Source of the DNA: Anaerotruncus colihominis
Lineage (GTDB): Bacteria > Bacillota > Clostridia > Oscillospirales > Ruminococcaceae
NCBI GenBank assembly: GCA_025146135.1
Contig: CP102255.1
Location: 310,001-374,000, forward strand
Direction of reading: 5' to 3'
DNA: 64,000 bases
Part shown: one piece after another, positions 42,364 to 50,204 of the stretch
Layout: every line of letters starts with the position of its first letter
Numbering within the stretch: the first letter of the stretch is position 1
The notes under the pieces: generated by a model
Database searches by the model: none
What the model saw: only the letters and a program-made list of their open reading frames with translations
What the model was told of the DNA's origin: nothing
Translations under genes and position numbers: made by a program

Positions 42364-43836
42364 ATGGCGCAGACAAAGGTCGATTTAATGGCGTATGGAA
42401 TAGACAGCGTATCTGCAGAAAAAATATTAAAAAAATACACAATACAACAATTAAAAAAACAGACTATGGAGACGTTGCTTTCTTTGGGGTTATCTAAGGA
42501 AGTAGCGGAGCGATTGCTGCATTCAACACGCCCCCCTATCCCTCAAAAAATAGCAGAAGAAGTACTGCTCAAATCGGCCTTTACATGCTGTATTTGCCGT
42601 CAGTCTGATTTGCCTGTCGTGATACATCATCTTGAGAGATGGGAACAATCACATTCACATGCTCCGGATAACCTTGCTGTGTTATGCTTAAATCATCACG
42701 GGGAGGCCCATTCCTATCATGAGAACTCCCGGAACCTGACAGCTCAGATCATAAGGAAAGCCAGAGATCAATGGTATGCCTGTATTGAAAACCAAAATGT
42801 TGAAGCGGAGCTGGCCCTGGATACGGTAAGGAGATATTGTGGACGGTGGGACTATTTCAATCTGAGCTATATTTTTGGCTTCATTAATGATCGCAAAATA
42901 TCTTTCAACAGCAGGTTTAAGAGCGACTTGATTGCAAAAGGACTTATTACGGAGAACGGAACGATATGTTCAGATAAACTGACAAAAAACGACGCTTACT
43001 GGCTGAATTTTTTTGATGGGCTATACTTAAAAGGGTATATTGAAGAATTGCTTAACATTATAATCGGCCATATGCCGGTTCGGTATATTAGAGATTCTTT
43101 ATATATGCGAGATCGAGTCATGCCTGGTGAATTACTGCTGGTGGATGGAAGATTTTATTTTAAAAGGCTAAATAAATGTACAAAAGGAATTGGTCAGACA
43201 CGCAGTGTAAGGGGCACGGTAAATCGCATAAGGTTTACAGGGGAATTTGATGCATGGTATTGTAATTCTTCTTCATCACACCATTCTCATTTGACAGGAA
43301 ATAAACATGCGACATTGCTGTGTTTGGTACGCAATGTGGAAAGGGCGGATGCTTCTGATCTCGTTGACTGTACGGTTATTGGATTGGGGCTTAATTTGAC
43401 CCAACCGGATTTAATGGCGCAGTTAATGGGGAATGAGAGAGGTTTTTCGGTCTCAGACTTTAAATCTCAAGCTGTGTGTGAGCGAGAGTTGGATTCAATT
43501 GCCGATATACAGCGCGGTCAAAGGGAAAAGAAATACTATATATCCGCTCCCGACGTCTGCGATATTTGCAAGATAACTTTCCAAAATCAAAAGTATATGA
43601 TTGATGGCGCTATGAAGCATAATGGAACTGGCGCGTGTATGTGCCCCAAGTGCTTCCGGCTGCATGGTACCGGAATTGGGTGGGGTATCGGACAACTTTA
43701 TTTGCGTCAAAATAATCGCTGGCTTTTGGTGGGTGGTTTTTGCAACTACGAGGAGGATGAGAGAGAAGATGAAATGGATGAAGAAACAATATTACAGTTG
43801 ATGGACAGTCTCTTTCCGTTTGCGCAGGAACAATAG
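42364..43836 (+). CDS. HNH-domain protein with C-terminal zinc motif, accessory
   Basis: A 490-residue protein of no family I can name beyond its HNH core. Residues ~1-55 are helical (LKKYTIQQLKKQTMETLLSL). Residues ~73-120 carry an HNH nuclease motif: FTCCICRQ, VVIHHLERW, the asparagine of PDNLAVLC and NHHGEAH. Residues ~145-395 match nothing I know. Near ~395-440 DVCDICKITF and CMCPKCFRLHGTG form a four-cysteine zinc site, and the end is acidic (NYEEDEREDEMDEE). AAAGGAG precedes the ATG. AT-rich and next to a recombinase relic, it looks acquired; a DNA-cleaving defence or mobile-element function is inference. Confidence 0.8.
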   Translation: MAQTKVDLMAYGIDSVSAEKILKKYTIQQLKKQTMETLLSLGLSKEVAERLLHSTRPPIPQKIAEEVLLKSAFTCCICRQSDLPVVIHHLERWEQSHSHAPDNLAVLCLNHHGEAHSYHENSRNLTAQIIRKARDQWYACIENQNVEAELALDTVRRYCGRWDYFNLSYIFGFINDRKISFNSRFKSDLIAKGLITENGTICSDKLTKNDAYWLNFFDGLYLKGYIEELLNIIIGHMPVRYIRDSLYMRDRVMPGELLLVDGRFYFKRLNKCTKGIGQTRSVRGTVNRIRFTGEFDAWYCNSSSSHHSHLTGNKHATLLCLVRNVERADASDLVDCTVIGLGLNLTQPDLMAQLMGNERGFSVSDFKSQAVCERELDSIADIQRGQREKKYYISAPDVCDICKITFQNQKYMIDGAMKHNGTGACMCPKCFRLHGTGIGWGIGQLYLRQNNRWLLVGGFCNYEEDEREDEMDEETILQLMDSLFPFAQEQ

Positions 43837-43916
43837 ATATCGATTTTAACCTCCCATTCCAAGCCAATAGGTCAAAAGAACTATATCGGCAAAACGCCTG
43901 TAGTTAAGCGGCCTGA

Positions 43917-43957
43917 GAGGTCCTTGAGAAGAAAAAACTCAAGGACCTCAAATTTTT
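43917..43957 (+). terminator. Terminator of the HNH gene
   Basis: GAGGTCCTTGAG / CTCAAGGACCTC, 12 bp, loop of nine bases, then AAATTTTT. Confidence 0.75.
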
Positions 43958-44220
43958 ACGATTAACCCTTTTGCAGAACTCTCTGGAGAGGTTTGAACCG
44001 ACTGCTAAAAACAGGTGCAGCTGATCTATACAGATCAGCCGCCCTTGTTCTGTTACAACAGAAGGATGGTGTCAATCAGGTTTTGCGAGGCATCTGTATG
44101 GCGGGGGGGATAGTGAAAATACAAAGGGCACTGCGCCAGTCGGTTGGCCTCCAATCGCCGGGCCGCTGGAATTTTGTCAGCGGCGAAACGTTTGAATGCT
44201 GCATAGTTGTGTTTAAAAGA

Positions 44221-44263
44221 AGTAACCGCCCTTCTAGCCAAGAAGCAGCGGTTACTCTTTTAT
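44221..44263. terminator. Hairpin downstream of the XRE gene
   Basis: AGTAACCGC / GCGGTTACT around an 18-base loop, followed by CTTTTAT on the plus strand. It lies 80 bp past the XRE stop. Confidence 0.5.
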
Positions 44264-44341
44264 AATGGTATTTGGAATCAAATGGATATATACCCACCCT
44301 GGAGGCTCCTGCTAGGCTGCGGTTGCTTCTTGGCTGGCAGT

Positions 44342-44590
44342 TTACTTGCTGGAAACCACGGGGGCATTTTGGCAGAGAGGTGTCAGCAGTTGTGCAGGAG
44401 ATAGACCTGTTGCCCGACTGATGTAGTCGAGAATTTCCAGGTTGGTGTGAACCTGCGCGCGCTCAATTTCAGCGTAGCTTGTGACGCTGAGATCGATTCG
44501 AAATGCCATTTCCTCTTGACTGAGATGCTTATCCAAGCGGTATTCCAATAAATTACACGCCAAAATGAATTTTGATTCATCGCACTTCAC
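44342..44590 (-). CDS. XRE-family HTH regulator, accessory
   Basis: An 82-residue single-domain regulator. The HTH is visible as LSQEEMAFRIDLSVTSYAEIE, followed by NLEILDYISRATGLSPAQLL. I place the start at GTG 44590, which has AGGGGGAAATAACT upstream; an ATG at 44647 would add 19 residues without a ribosome site. It is the only regulator in the accessory patch and lies behind a 22-bp perfect palindrome that it might bind. Confidence 0.82.
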   Translation of the reverse strand: MKCDESKFILACNLLEYRLDKHLSQEEMAFRIDLSVTSYAEIERAQVHTNLEILDYISRATGLSPAQLLTPLCQNAPVVSSK

Positions 44591-44687
44591 AGTTATTTCC
44601 CCCTGTCGTATCGTATAACAGTTTATGGAAATAATTGGATGAATCATTCAATTTTTGCCTCAGCAACAAAGATTGCCTTGGAAAACT

Positions 44688-44709
44688 TGTTTAAATGTAC
44701 ATTTAAACA
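44688..44709. promoter_or_regulatory. 22-bp perfect palindrome, candidate operator
   Basis: The sequence is a perfect palindrome with half-site TGTTTAAATGT, 100 bases upstream of the XRE start and eight bases from a second, GC-rich palindrome. Its A/T-rich core suits a dimeric regulator such as the XRE protein. Confidence 0.5.
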
Positions 44710-44716
44710 CACAAAA

Positions 44717-44738
44717 CAGGGCGGCAGCTGCCGCCCTG
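44717..44738 (-). terminator. GC-rich palindromic terminator after the 57-residue ORF
   Basis: CAGGGCGGCAG / CTGCCGCCCTG is a perfect 22-bp palindrome; on the minus strand TTTTG follows. It is 18 bases past the small ORF. Confidence 0.65.
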
Positions 44739-44755
44739 AAAATCCGATGTTTTGC

Positions 44756-44929
44756 TCATTGCGTTTTTCTGTAAAGAGGGACGCGCATGGCTGCCTGTGT
44801 ATCCTTGGCACAAGCCAAGAGGGTGTTGCCCCAAATATGGGCGGTTTTGGCGTTTGCCTGTCTTACAGTAGTGTCAGCTTTTAATCCGTTTGGCTCAGAC
44901 AAAATTTGCCGCAACAACTTACTTTTCAC
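44756..44929 (-). CDS. 57-residue accessory ORF with a strong ribosome site
   Basis: A short minus-strand frame from GTG 44929 to TGA 44756. AAAGGAG stands eight bases before the GTG, and the terminator at 44717 follows, so it forms a neat one-gene unit. The product starts VKSKLLRQILSEPNGLKAD and has no membrane segment. I recognise no family. It could be a remnant of an element-encoded protein. Confidence 0.5.
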   Translation of the reverse strand: MKSKLLRQILSEPNGLKADTTVRQANAKTAHIWGNTLLACAKDTQAAMRVPLYRKTQ

Positions 44930-45381
44930 AATATCATCTCCTTTTCCTTACTGTAACATGCTTACCGCAGGGCTTCAGGGTATGGTGTCCTCATCCGAGA
45001 TATATTTTACAATATCAAGGAACGGTCGTTTCAAATAAGCGAAAAGGTGCAATAGCTCTTATATACGCACCGCCTTTCTGCCCTTACACGATGTGAAAAG
45101 CGGTGTGCTGTGATGTTATCCGCATGATTATGATAGCATAGCCCAAGCCTAAAATATAGAGTAAAACTTCATACGCCGTGGATGTACCGCAATCATAGGC
45201 AAAATTGGCGCGCACGAAGATTTTACCCATGTGAGCTGTCCCGGCTTGCGCGCTTTGATCTCGCACCGTGCCGCCAAAGGCGGCACATGGCCGTTTTGCT
45301 ATGCTTATGCATAGAAAATAAGTGCTTCACATCTATTTTTTGCGTATCTCAACGCCGTGAGGAAATGGGTGCAGGCAAATG
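44930..45381. other. Gene-poor stretch before the pentitol cluster
   Basis: About 450 bp. A minus-strand 60-residue frame (45084-45266) has no clear ribosome site and may be a gene fragment. The inverted repeat GTGCCGCC / GGCGGCAC (45268-45286) is the only other structure. It is probably the right margin of the accessory patch. Confidence 0.45.
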
Positions 45382-45408
45382 AAAATCCCCCGGCTTTTGC
45401 CGGGGGAT
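45382..45408 (-). terminator. Terminator of the pentitol operon
   Basis: ATCCCCCGGC / GCCGGGGGAT, 10 bp, 4-base loop; on the minus strand TTTTC follows, five bases after the xylulokinase stop. Confidence 0.85.
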
Positions 45409-45412
45409 CGAC

Positions 45413-46891
45413 TTATACAAGTTCAGTGCCGTCCCTGTACAGGGCCTTTACGGCCGGATAGATTTTTCTGAATATCTGATATTTTTTTTCATACTTACAA
45501 ACCAAATCCGCCTGCGGCTCCACAGTATCAATGACCTTTACAATACGGCTGGCAGCCGTCTCCACATCCGGATACGCTCCACAGCCGACTGCCGCCAGGA
45601 TGGCCGCCCCCAAGGCAGGGCCTTCCTCGCTTTCAACAATCTCCAATCGCAGATTCATTATATTGGCAATCATTTTGCGCCACAGCTTGCTTTTAGCGCC
45701 TCCTCCGCAGATCCGGCTGCTGGTGATGGTATTTCCAAGCTGCCGGGCAATCTCCAGTGAATCGCGCAGGGCAAACGCAACCCCTTCCAGAACTGCCTGC
45801 GTCATGTCCTTTCTGGTCGTATCCATCGACATCCCCATAAATAAAGCCCGTACATGCGGATCATTGTGCGGGGAACGCTCTCCCATAAGATAGGGAAGAT
45901 AAAAGACGGCGTTTTCCCCCAGCCTTGTAATGCCCGCCTGTTCCTCTGCAAAATCTTTTGTGCGCAGTATTTCCTCGGACCACCATTTGTTGCAGGACGC
46001 CGCGCTGAGCATGCAGCCCATCAAATGATAATGGCCGTCCGCGTGGCCGAAGGAATGCAGGGCGTTGTTTTGGTCCACGCCAAAATTTTTGCTGGAAACA
46101 AACAGCGTACCGGATGTTCCCAAGGAAAGATTGCACATGCCATCTCCCACGGTGCCTGTTCCCACAGCCGCCGCCGCATTGTCTCCGGCTCCGGCGATTA
46201 CTTTAACCTGAGATGACAGCCCCAATTCAGCAGCCAAAGTCTTTTTCAAAGTGCCCACAACCTCATAGCTTTCGTACACTCTGGGCAGCATACGTTCTGT
46301 AATTTCACAGATCCCCAGCATGGGCACGGACCAACGCCTGTTTTTGACATCCAGCAGGAGCATCCCCGATGCATCCGAAACGTCGGTGCAGAAGGACCCG
46401 CTGATTCGATAGGCCAGATAATCCTTTGGTAGCATAATTTTGGAGATCCTGGAGAAATTCTCCGGCTCATGCTTTTTCATCCACAGAATTTTTGGCGCTG
46501 TAAAGCCGGCGAAGGCGATATTGGCCGTATATTTGGAAAGATTTTCCCTCCCGATTGTATCATTGAGATATTCCGTTTCCATTGCCGATCTGCCGTCATT
46601 CCACAAAATTGCAGGACGTATCACCCGATCCTGTTCGTCCAGCGCAACAAGGCCGTGCATCTGACCGCCGAAGCTGATACCCTCCACCTGTGTTCTGTCG
46701 CAGCCCTCAAGCAGCTCCCGGACGCCCTCAACAAATTTTGCATACCAGTCCTCCGGATTTTGTTCCGACCAGCCTGGATGCGGGAAAAACAGGGGGTATT
46801 CCTTTGAAACGATGTTTTTAATCTGTCCCGCCTCGTCCATCAGCAAGAGCTTGACAGCGGAGGTGCCCAGATCTGTGCCGATATATAACAT
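45413..46891 (-). CDS. xylB: Xylulokinase (FGGY family)
   Basis: A 492-residue sugar kinase that phosphorylates D-xylulose to xylulose 5-phosphate, the entry to the pentose phosphate pathway. It begins YIGTDLGTSAVKLLLMDEAG, has the substrate segment GGQMHGLVALDEQDRVIRPA, the phosphate loop NLSLGTSGTLFVSS and the C-terminal FGGY stretch RICGGGAKSKLWRKM. It is the last gene of the operon, eight bases after the polyol dehydrogenase gene, consistent with oxidation of a pentitol to xylulose followed by phosphorylation. Confidence 0.92.
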   Translation of the reverse strand: MLYIGTDLGTSAVKLLLMDEAGQIKNIVSKEYPLFFPHPGWSEQNPEDWYAKFVEGVRELLEGCDRTQVEGISFGGQMHGLVALDEQDRVIRPAILWNDGRSAMETEYLNDTIGRENLSKYTANIAFAGFTAPKILWMKKHEPENFSRISKIMLPKDYLAYRISGSFCTDVSDASGMLLLDVKNRRWSVPMLGICEITERMLPRVYESYEVVGTLKKTLAAELGLSSQVKVIAGAGDNAAAAVGTGTVGDGMCNLSLGTSGTLFVSSKNFGVDQNNALHSFGHADGHYHLMGCMLSAASCNKWWSEEILRTKDFAEEQAGITRLGENAVFYLPYLMGERSPHNDPHVRALFMGMSMDTTRKDMTQAVLEGVAFALRDSLEIARQLGNTITSSRICGGGAKSKLWRKMIANIMNLRLEIVESEEGPALGAAILAAVGCGAYPDVETAASRIVKVIDTVEPQADLVCKYEKKYQIFRKIYPAVKALYRDGTELV

Positions 46892-46899
46892 ACAGCCTC

Positions 46900-47958
46900 C
46901 TATTGGACCTTAATCACCGCTTTGACCAGGTCTGTCTTGTTGTTGATCGCTTCGCCAAAGGCCTCCTGGATATGCTCAAGATCAAACTCATGGGTTACGA
47001 TGCGCTTGATATCGATGGCGCCGCTCGCCACTGCCGCAATCGCCTTGGGATAGATGTTCCGGTAACGGAATACAGATTTTATAGTCGCTTCCTTGTCCAT
47101 GATCTGTGCGAAGTTGTAGTTGATTTCTTCCTGCGCAGCGATGCCTACCAGCGTGATCGTGCCGCCTCTGCGCACAAGAAATGGAGTCTGGGCGATGGTT
47201 GCGGCCGAGCCGGCTGTTTCGAACACCACATCGGCGCCCCTGCCGTTGGTCAGGCGGCGGACTTCCTCCAACAGATCAGTTTTTCCGCTGTTGATTACCG
47301 CGGCAGCTCCAAGCTCCCTTGCTTTCTCCAGGCGGGCGTCTACCAGGTCGGCGACGATTATCTGACCGGCGCCGTGCGCTTTGCAGGCCAGCAGCGTCAC
47401 AAGGCCGATACAGCCCGCGCCGAGGATCACCGCCACATCTCCCGTTCCGACTTCTCCCTGATTGGCCGCATAGAAACCAACAGACAGCGGTTCGATCAGA
47501 CAGCCCTCCAGAGTGGACATGTTTTCCGGCAGTTTAAAACACATATTCTCCGGAAAAGCGATGTACTGCTCATAGCATCCCTGGACGGGCGGCGTTGCCA
47601 GGAATACAACGTCCGGGCACAGATTGTAGCGGCCGCTCTTGCAGAATTCACATGTGCCGCAGGTAATTCCCGGCTCAAGGGCTACACGGTCGCCGGCTTT
47701 TAAATTTGTAACGTCCTCCCCCACTGCGACGACGGTTCCGGCGCACTCGTGGCCGAGCATGTAATCGTTTGACAAATCCACCTTATAGGCGCCGCAGTTG
47801 CCGTGGTGAAAATAGTGCACGTCCGAACCGCAGATCCCCACATATTCCAGCTTTACCAATACTTCTTTTTTCCCTGCTTTCGGCATGGGAATATCCTTGA
47901 TAATCATCTGATCGATCCCACGCATAAAAGCGCCCTTCTGCATCTCCATACAATTCAA
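46900..47958 (-). CDS. Zinc-dependent polyol dehydrogenase (sorbitol/xylitol dehydrogenase family)
   Basis: A 352-residue medium-chain dehydrogenase. The catalytic zinc ligands are in GICGSDVHYFHHG and GHECAGTVVAVGE, the structural zinc in CGTCEFCKSGRYNLC, and the NAD fold in AVILGAGCIGLVTLLACKA. The best reading from context is a xylitol or D-arabitol dehydrogenase producing xylulose for XylB; L-iditol/sorbitol is an alternative. GAAAGGGG precedes the ATG. It lies 72 bp after the binding-protein gene. Confidence 0.9.
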   Translation of the reverse strand: MNCMEMQKGAFMRGIDQMIIKDIPMPKAGKKEVLVKLEYVGICGSDVHYFHHGNCGAYKVDLSNDYMLGHECAGTVVAVGEDVTNLKAGDRVALEPGITCGTCEFCKSGRYNLCPDVVFLATPPVQGCYEQYIAFPENMCFKLPENMSTLEGCLIEPLSVGFYAANQGEVGTGDVAVILGAGCIGLVTLLACKAHGAGQIIVADLVDARLEKARELGAAAVINSGKTDLLEEVRRLTNGRGADVVFETAGSAATIAQTPFLVRRGGTITLVGIAAQEEINYNFAQIMDKEATIKSVFRYRNIYPKAIAAVASGAIDIKRIVTHEFDLEHIQEAFGEAINNKTDLVKAVIKVQ

Positions 47959-48030
47959 ACCCCTTTCGCTGCAATCTGTACAAAGCGCCCGGCAAGCAGG
48001 CTCTGACGGGCGCTTTGTGACAAACGATCT

Positions 48031-49158
48031 TTATGCCGCTATATTTCCATCTGCGGAGATCTCGCCGTTATCGATATAGATCTGGATATACTCGTCCACA
48101 TTTTCGGCGTTGATTTCCGGCGCGTCGACATAGTCGTTGACCTCGGTTACCTGCATTTCACCGCTTAATACCTTCGCAGCGTAATCCATGTTCTTTTTGG
48201 CCAGATCGGACGCCGACTGAAGCGCCGTCGCAGTCAGCAGCCCTTCCTTGATCAGCAGGCAGCCCTGCGCCGTCCCGTCGACGCCGTAAGCCAGGAAATT
48301 GGTAGTTCCATCCGCGTTTACATAGTTGCTGTCGCCCCGGATCGCTTCAATCGCGCCCGCAGCCATGTTGTCGTTCATGGAGATGATCGCGTCAATATGG
48401 GTGCCGGCCTGGACCCAGGATTCCATCAGCGTCATGGCTTCGTCGCTGTTCCAGTTGGCGTAATCTTCATACAGGATGGTGACGTCCGGGCGCTCGTTAA
48501 AGAAATAGGTATCCCACGCCTCGCGCCGCTTCTCCGCATGGTAATTGCCGGACGGGCCTCTGAGCACAACAACGTTTGCATTCTGAGGGACCTCGCTCAC
48601 CGCGCGCGCCGCGCTCACCTGCGCCTGCGCGACGGGATCGGCGTCCACGGTGCCTGTCCCCGCCAGAACGGAGTTGTCGTCGCTGCCGTCCAGGTCGCTC
48701 TGATGCGTGGTGGGATTGGTGGTGATGACCGGTATGCCCGCGTCCACCAGGTTTTTAACATACGGGGCCTGCGCCGCGTTGTTGTTTGACTGCACGATCA
48801 CCAGGTCGTACTGCTTGGTGATGCAGTCCTCCAGCAGCCCGTTCTCGGTATTGTCGTCGCCTTCGCCGCTGACACAGGTAAGCTCGATGTTGTCATACTG
48901 CTCCGCGGCTTTTTTCATTTCATTTGTCATCCATGCCGCAAAGGTATCCGCGCTCGCTCGCGCCACAAAGCAAACCCTTTTTTTCTCAGCCGAAGCGGCG
49001 CCGGTATCTCCGCCCGCGGCCGAAGAAGCATTGTCCGCGGCGACCGAGCCGCCGGCCGGCGCGCTGCCCGCCGCGCTGGGCGCCGAGCTGCCGCAGGCGG
49101 CCATGGACAGCACAAGAACGGAACTTAACATTGCTGTACAGATTTTCTTTAGCTTCAT
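48031..49158 (-). CDS. Sugar ABC transporter substrate-binding lipoprotein (RbsB type)
   Basis: A 375-residue lipoprotein with signal peptide, lipobox LSMAAC and a linker rich in A, S and G up to residue ~60. The periplasmic-binding fold begins KRVCFVARASADTFAAWM and continues to the hinge and DAIISMNDNMAAGAIEAI. It delivers the pentitol or sugar to the permease. ATG 49158 is preferred because AAAGG lies eight bases before it; a GTG at 49167 is too near the ribosome site. Confidence 0.92.
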   Translation of the reverse strand: MKLKKICTAMLSSVLVLSMAACGSSAPSAAGSAPAGGSVAADNASSAAGGDTGAASAEKKRVCFVARASADTFAAWMTNEMKKAAEQYDNIELTCVSGEGDDNTENGLLEDCITKQYDLVIVQSNNNAAQAPYVKNLVDAGIPVITTNPTTHQSDLDGSDDNSVLAGTGTVDADPVAQAQVSAARAVSEVPQNANVVVLRGPSGNYHAEKRREAWDTYFFNERPDVTILYEDYANWNSDEAMTLMESWVQAGTHIDAIISMNDNMAAGAIEAIRGDSNYVNADGTTNFLAYGVDGTAQGCLLIKEGLLTATALQSASDLAKKNMDYAAKVLSGEMQVTEVNDYVDAPEINAENVDEYIQIYIDNGEISADGNIAA

Positions 49159-49216
49159 TTTTTTCACCTTTCTCCTTTTGAATGGTTTTATCGTTCATGC
49201 ACGCTTGTGCCAACGA

Positions 49217-50191
49217 TCAGGCTGCTTTCTTTGGTTCTTTGACAATGACCTTCTGTGATTTTCTGGATTTGCTTACAACATCGAACGCCACGGCAAGCAC
49301 AATGATAAAGCCCTCGATGATCTGCTGGATATAGGGGTTTACGCCGGCCAGATTCATGACGTTCTCAAGGAACCCGATAATAAACGCGCCGGCAATGGTT
49401 CCGCTGACGGTTCCGATGCCGCCTGTGAAAGAGGTTCCGCCCACGATGGCCGCAGTCAAACCGGTCATTTCGTATCCCACCGCGCCGTTCGGAAGTCCGG
49501 AATTGTTGCGCGCCATAAAGATCATGCCGGCGATACCGATTAAGATACCGTTGATTATGTAGGATTTATAAATGCTTTTTTTGGTGTTGATGCCGCTTGC
49601 CTCCGCCGCGCTGCGGCTGCCGCCGATGGCGTACAGCCCGCGGCCGTATCTGGTGTTGTTGACAATATACCAGATGACCACCGAAATACAGATCACTATA
49701 ATCACAGGCACAGGGATTGGGCCGACGGCTCCCTGGCCGATCTTGACGAAATTGCCCAGCTGAAGAATGTTCTGGCCGCCGGTATAATAAAGCGCCAATC
49801 CGCGGGCGACCTGCTGCATGCCAAGCGTCGCGATGAAAGCGGGTACCTTGAAATTAGCGACGAACAACGCGTTAACCAGATTGCAGCCGACGGCTACCGC
49901 CAGCGCGACCGCAATCGCCGCGGTAAACGACTGCGTGCTTTTATAAACGGAAACAGACAGCACGCCGGACAAAGCCAGCACAGAGCCTACTGAAAGATCC
50001 AAAAAACCGCTGATGATCAGGAGCATTTCTCCATAGGCGATCAAAATGCCCACGCTTAACTGGCGGGCAACGTTGATGAGGTTGTTACTCTGAAGAAAAT
50101 AAGGGCTGATAAAGCTGCAGGCGATGAATAAAACGACAAGGACGATATAGATACTGAATTTTTGCAGATAATGGGATGCTTTCGCGTTCAT
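49217..50191 (-). CDS. Sugar ABC transporter permease (RbsC type)
   Basis: A 324-residue permease with 8 to 10 membrane helices. Typical stretches are LLIISGFLDLSVGSVLALSG, FKVPAFIATLGMQQVARGLAL, AIGGSRSAAEASGINTK and TAAIVGGTSFTGGIGTVSGT. The start is ATG 50191 with GGAGGGGG upstream, 13 bp behind the ATPase stop. It works with the preceding ATPase and following binding protein. Confidence 0.93.
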   Translation of the reverse strand: MNAKASHYLQKFSIYIVLVVLFIACSFISPYFLQSNNLINVARQLSVGILIAYGEMLLIISGFLDLSVGSVLALSGVLSVSVYKSTQSFTAAIAVALAVAVGCNLVNALFVANFKVPAFIATLGMQQVARGLALYYTGGQNILQLGNFVKIGQGAVGPIPVPVIIVICISVVIWYIVNNTRYGRGLYAIGGSRSAAEASGINTKKSIYKSYIINGILIGIAGMIFMARNNSGLPNGAVGYEMTGLTAAIVGGTSFTGGIGTVSGTIAGAFIIGFLENVMNLAGVNPYIQQIIEGFIIVLAVAFDVVSKSRKSQKVIVKEPKKAA

Positions 50192-50204
50192 TTTTCTCCC
50201 CCTC

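Larger units (their letters stand above)
43837..44341. other. Gene-poor stretch between the HNH gene and the XRE regulator
   Basis: About 500 bp with short ORFs on both strands (44053-44241 minus; 43993-44265 plus), none with a credible ribosome site. Three hairpins are present: 43917-43949, 44020-44039 (GCTGATCT / AGATCAGC) and 44221-44256. It is probably decayed mobile DNA. Confidence 0.5.

Noticed and set aside
43993..44265. 90-codon plus-strand and 62-codon minus-strand ORFs in the gap after the HNH gene
   Set aside because: No ribosome site, overlapping hairpins and no domain; possibly debris of mobile DNA, so not called as genes.
45084..45266. 60-codon minus-strand ORF with a hydrophobic C-terminal half
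   Set aside because: No credible ribosome site and no partner gene; could be a fragment, evidence too weak.
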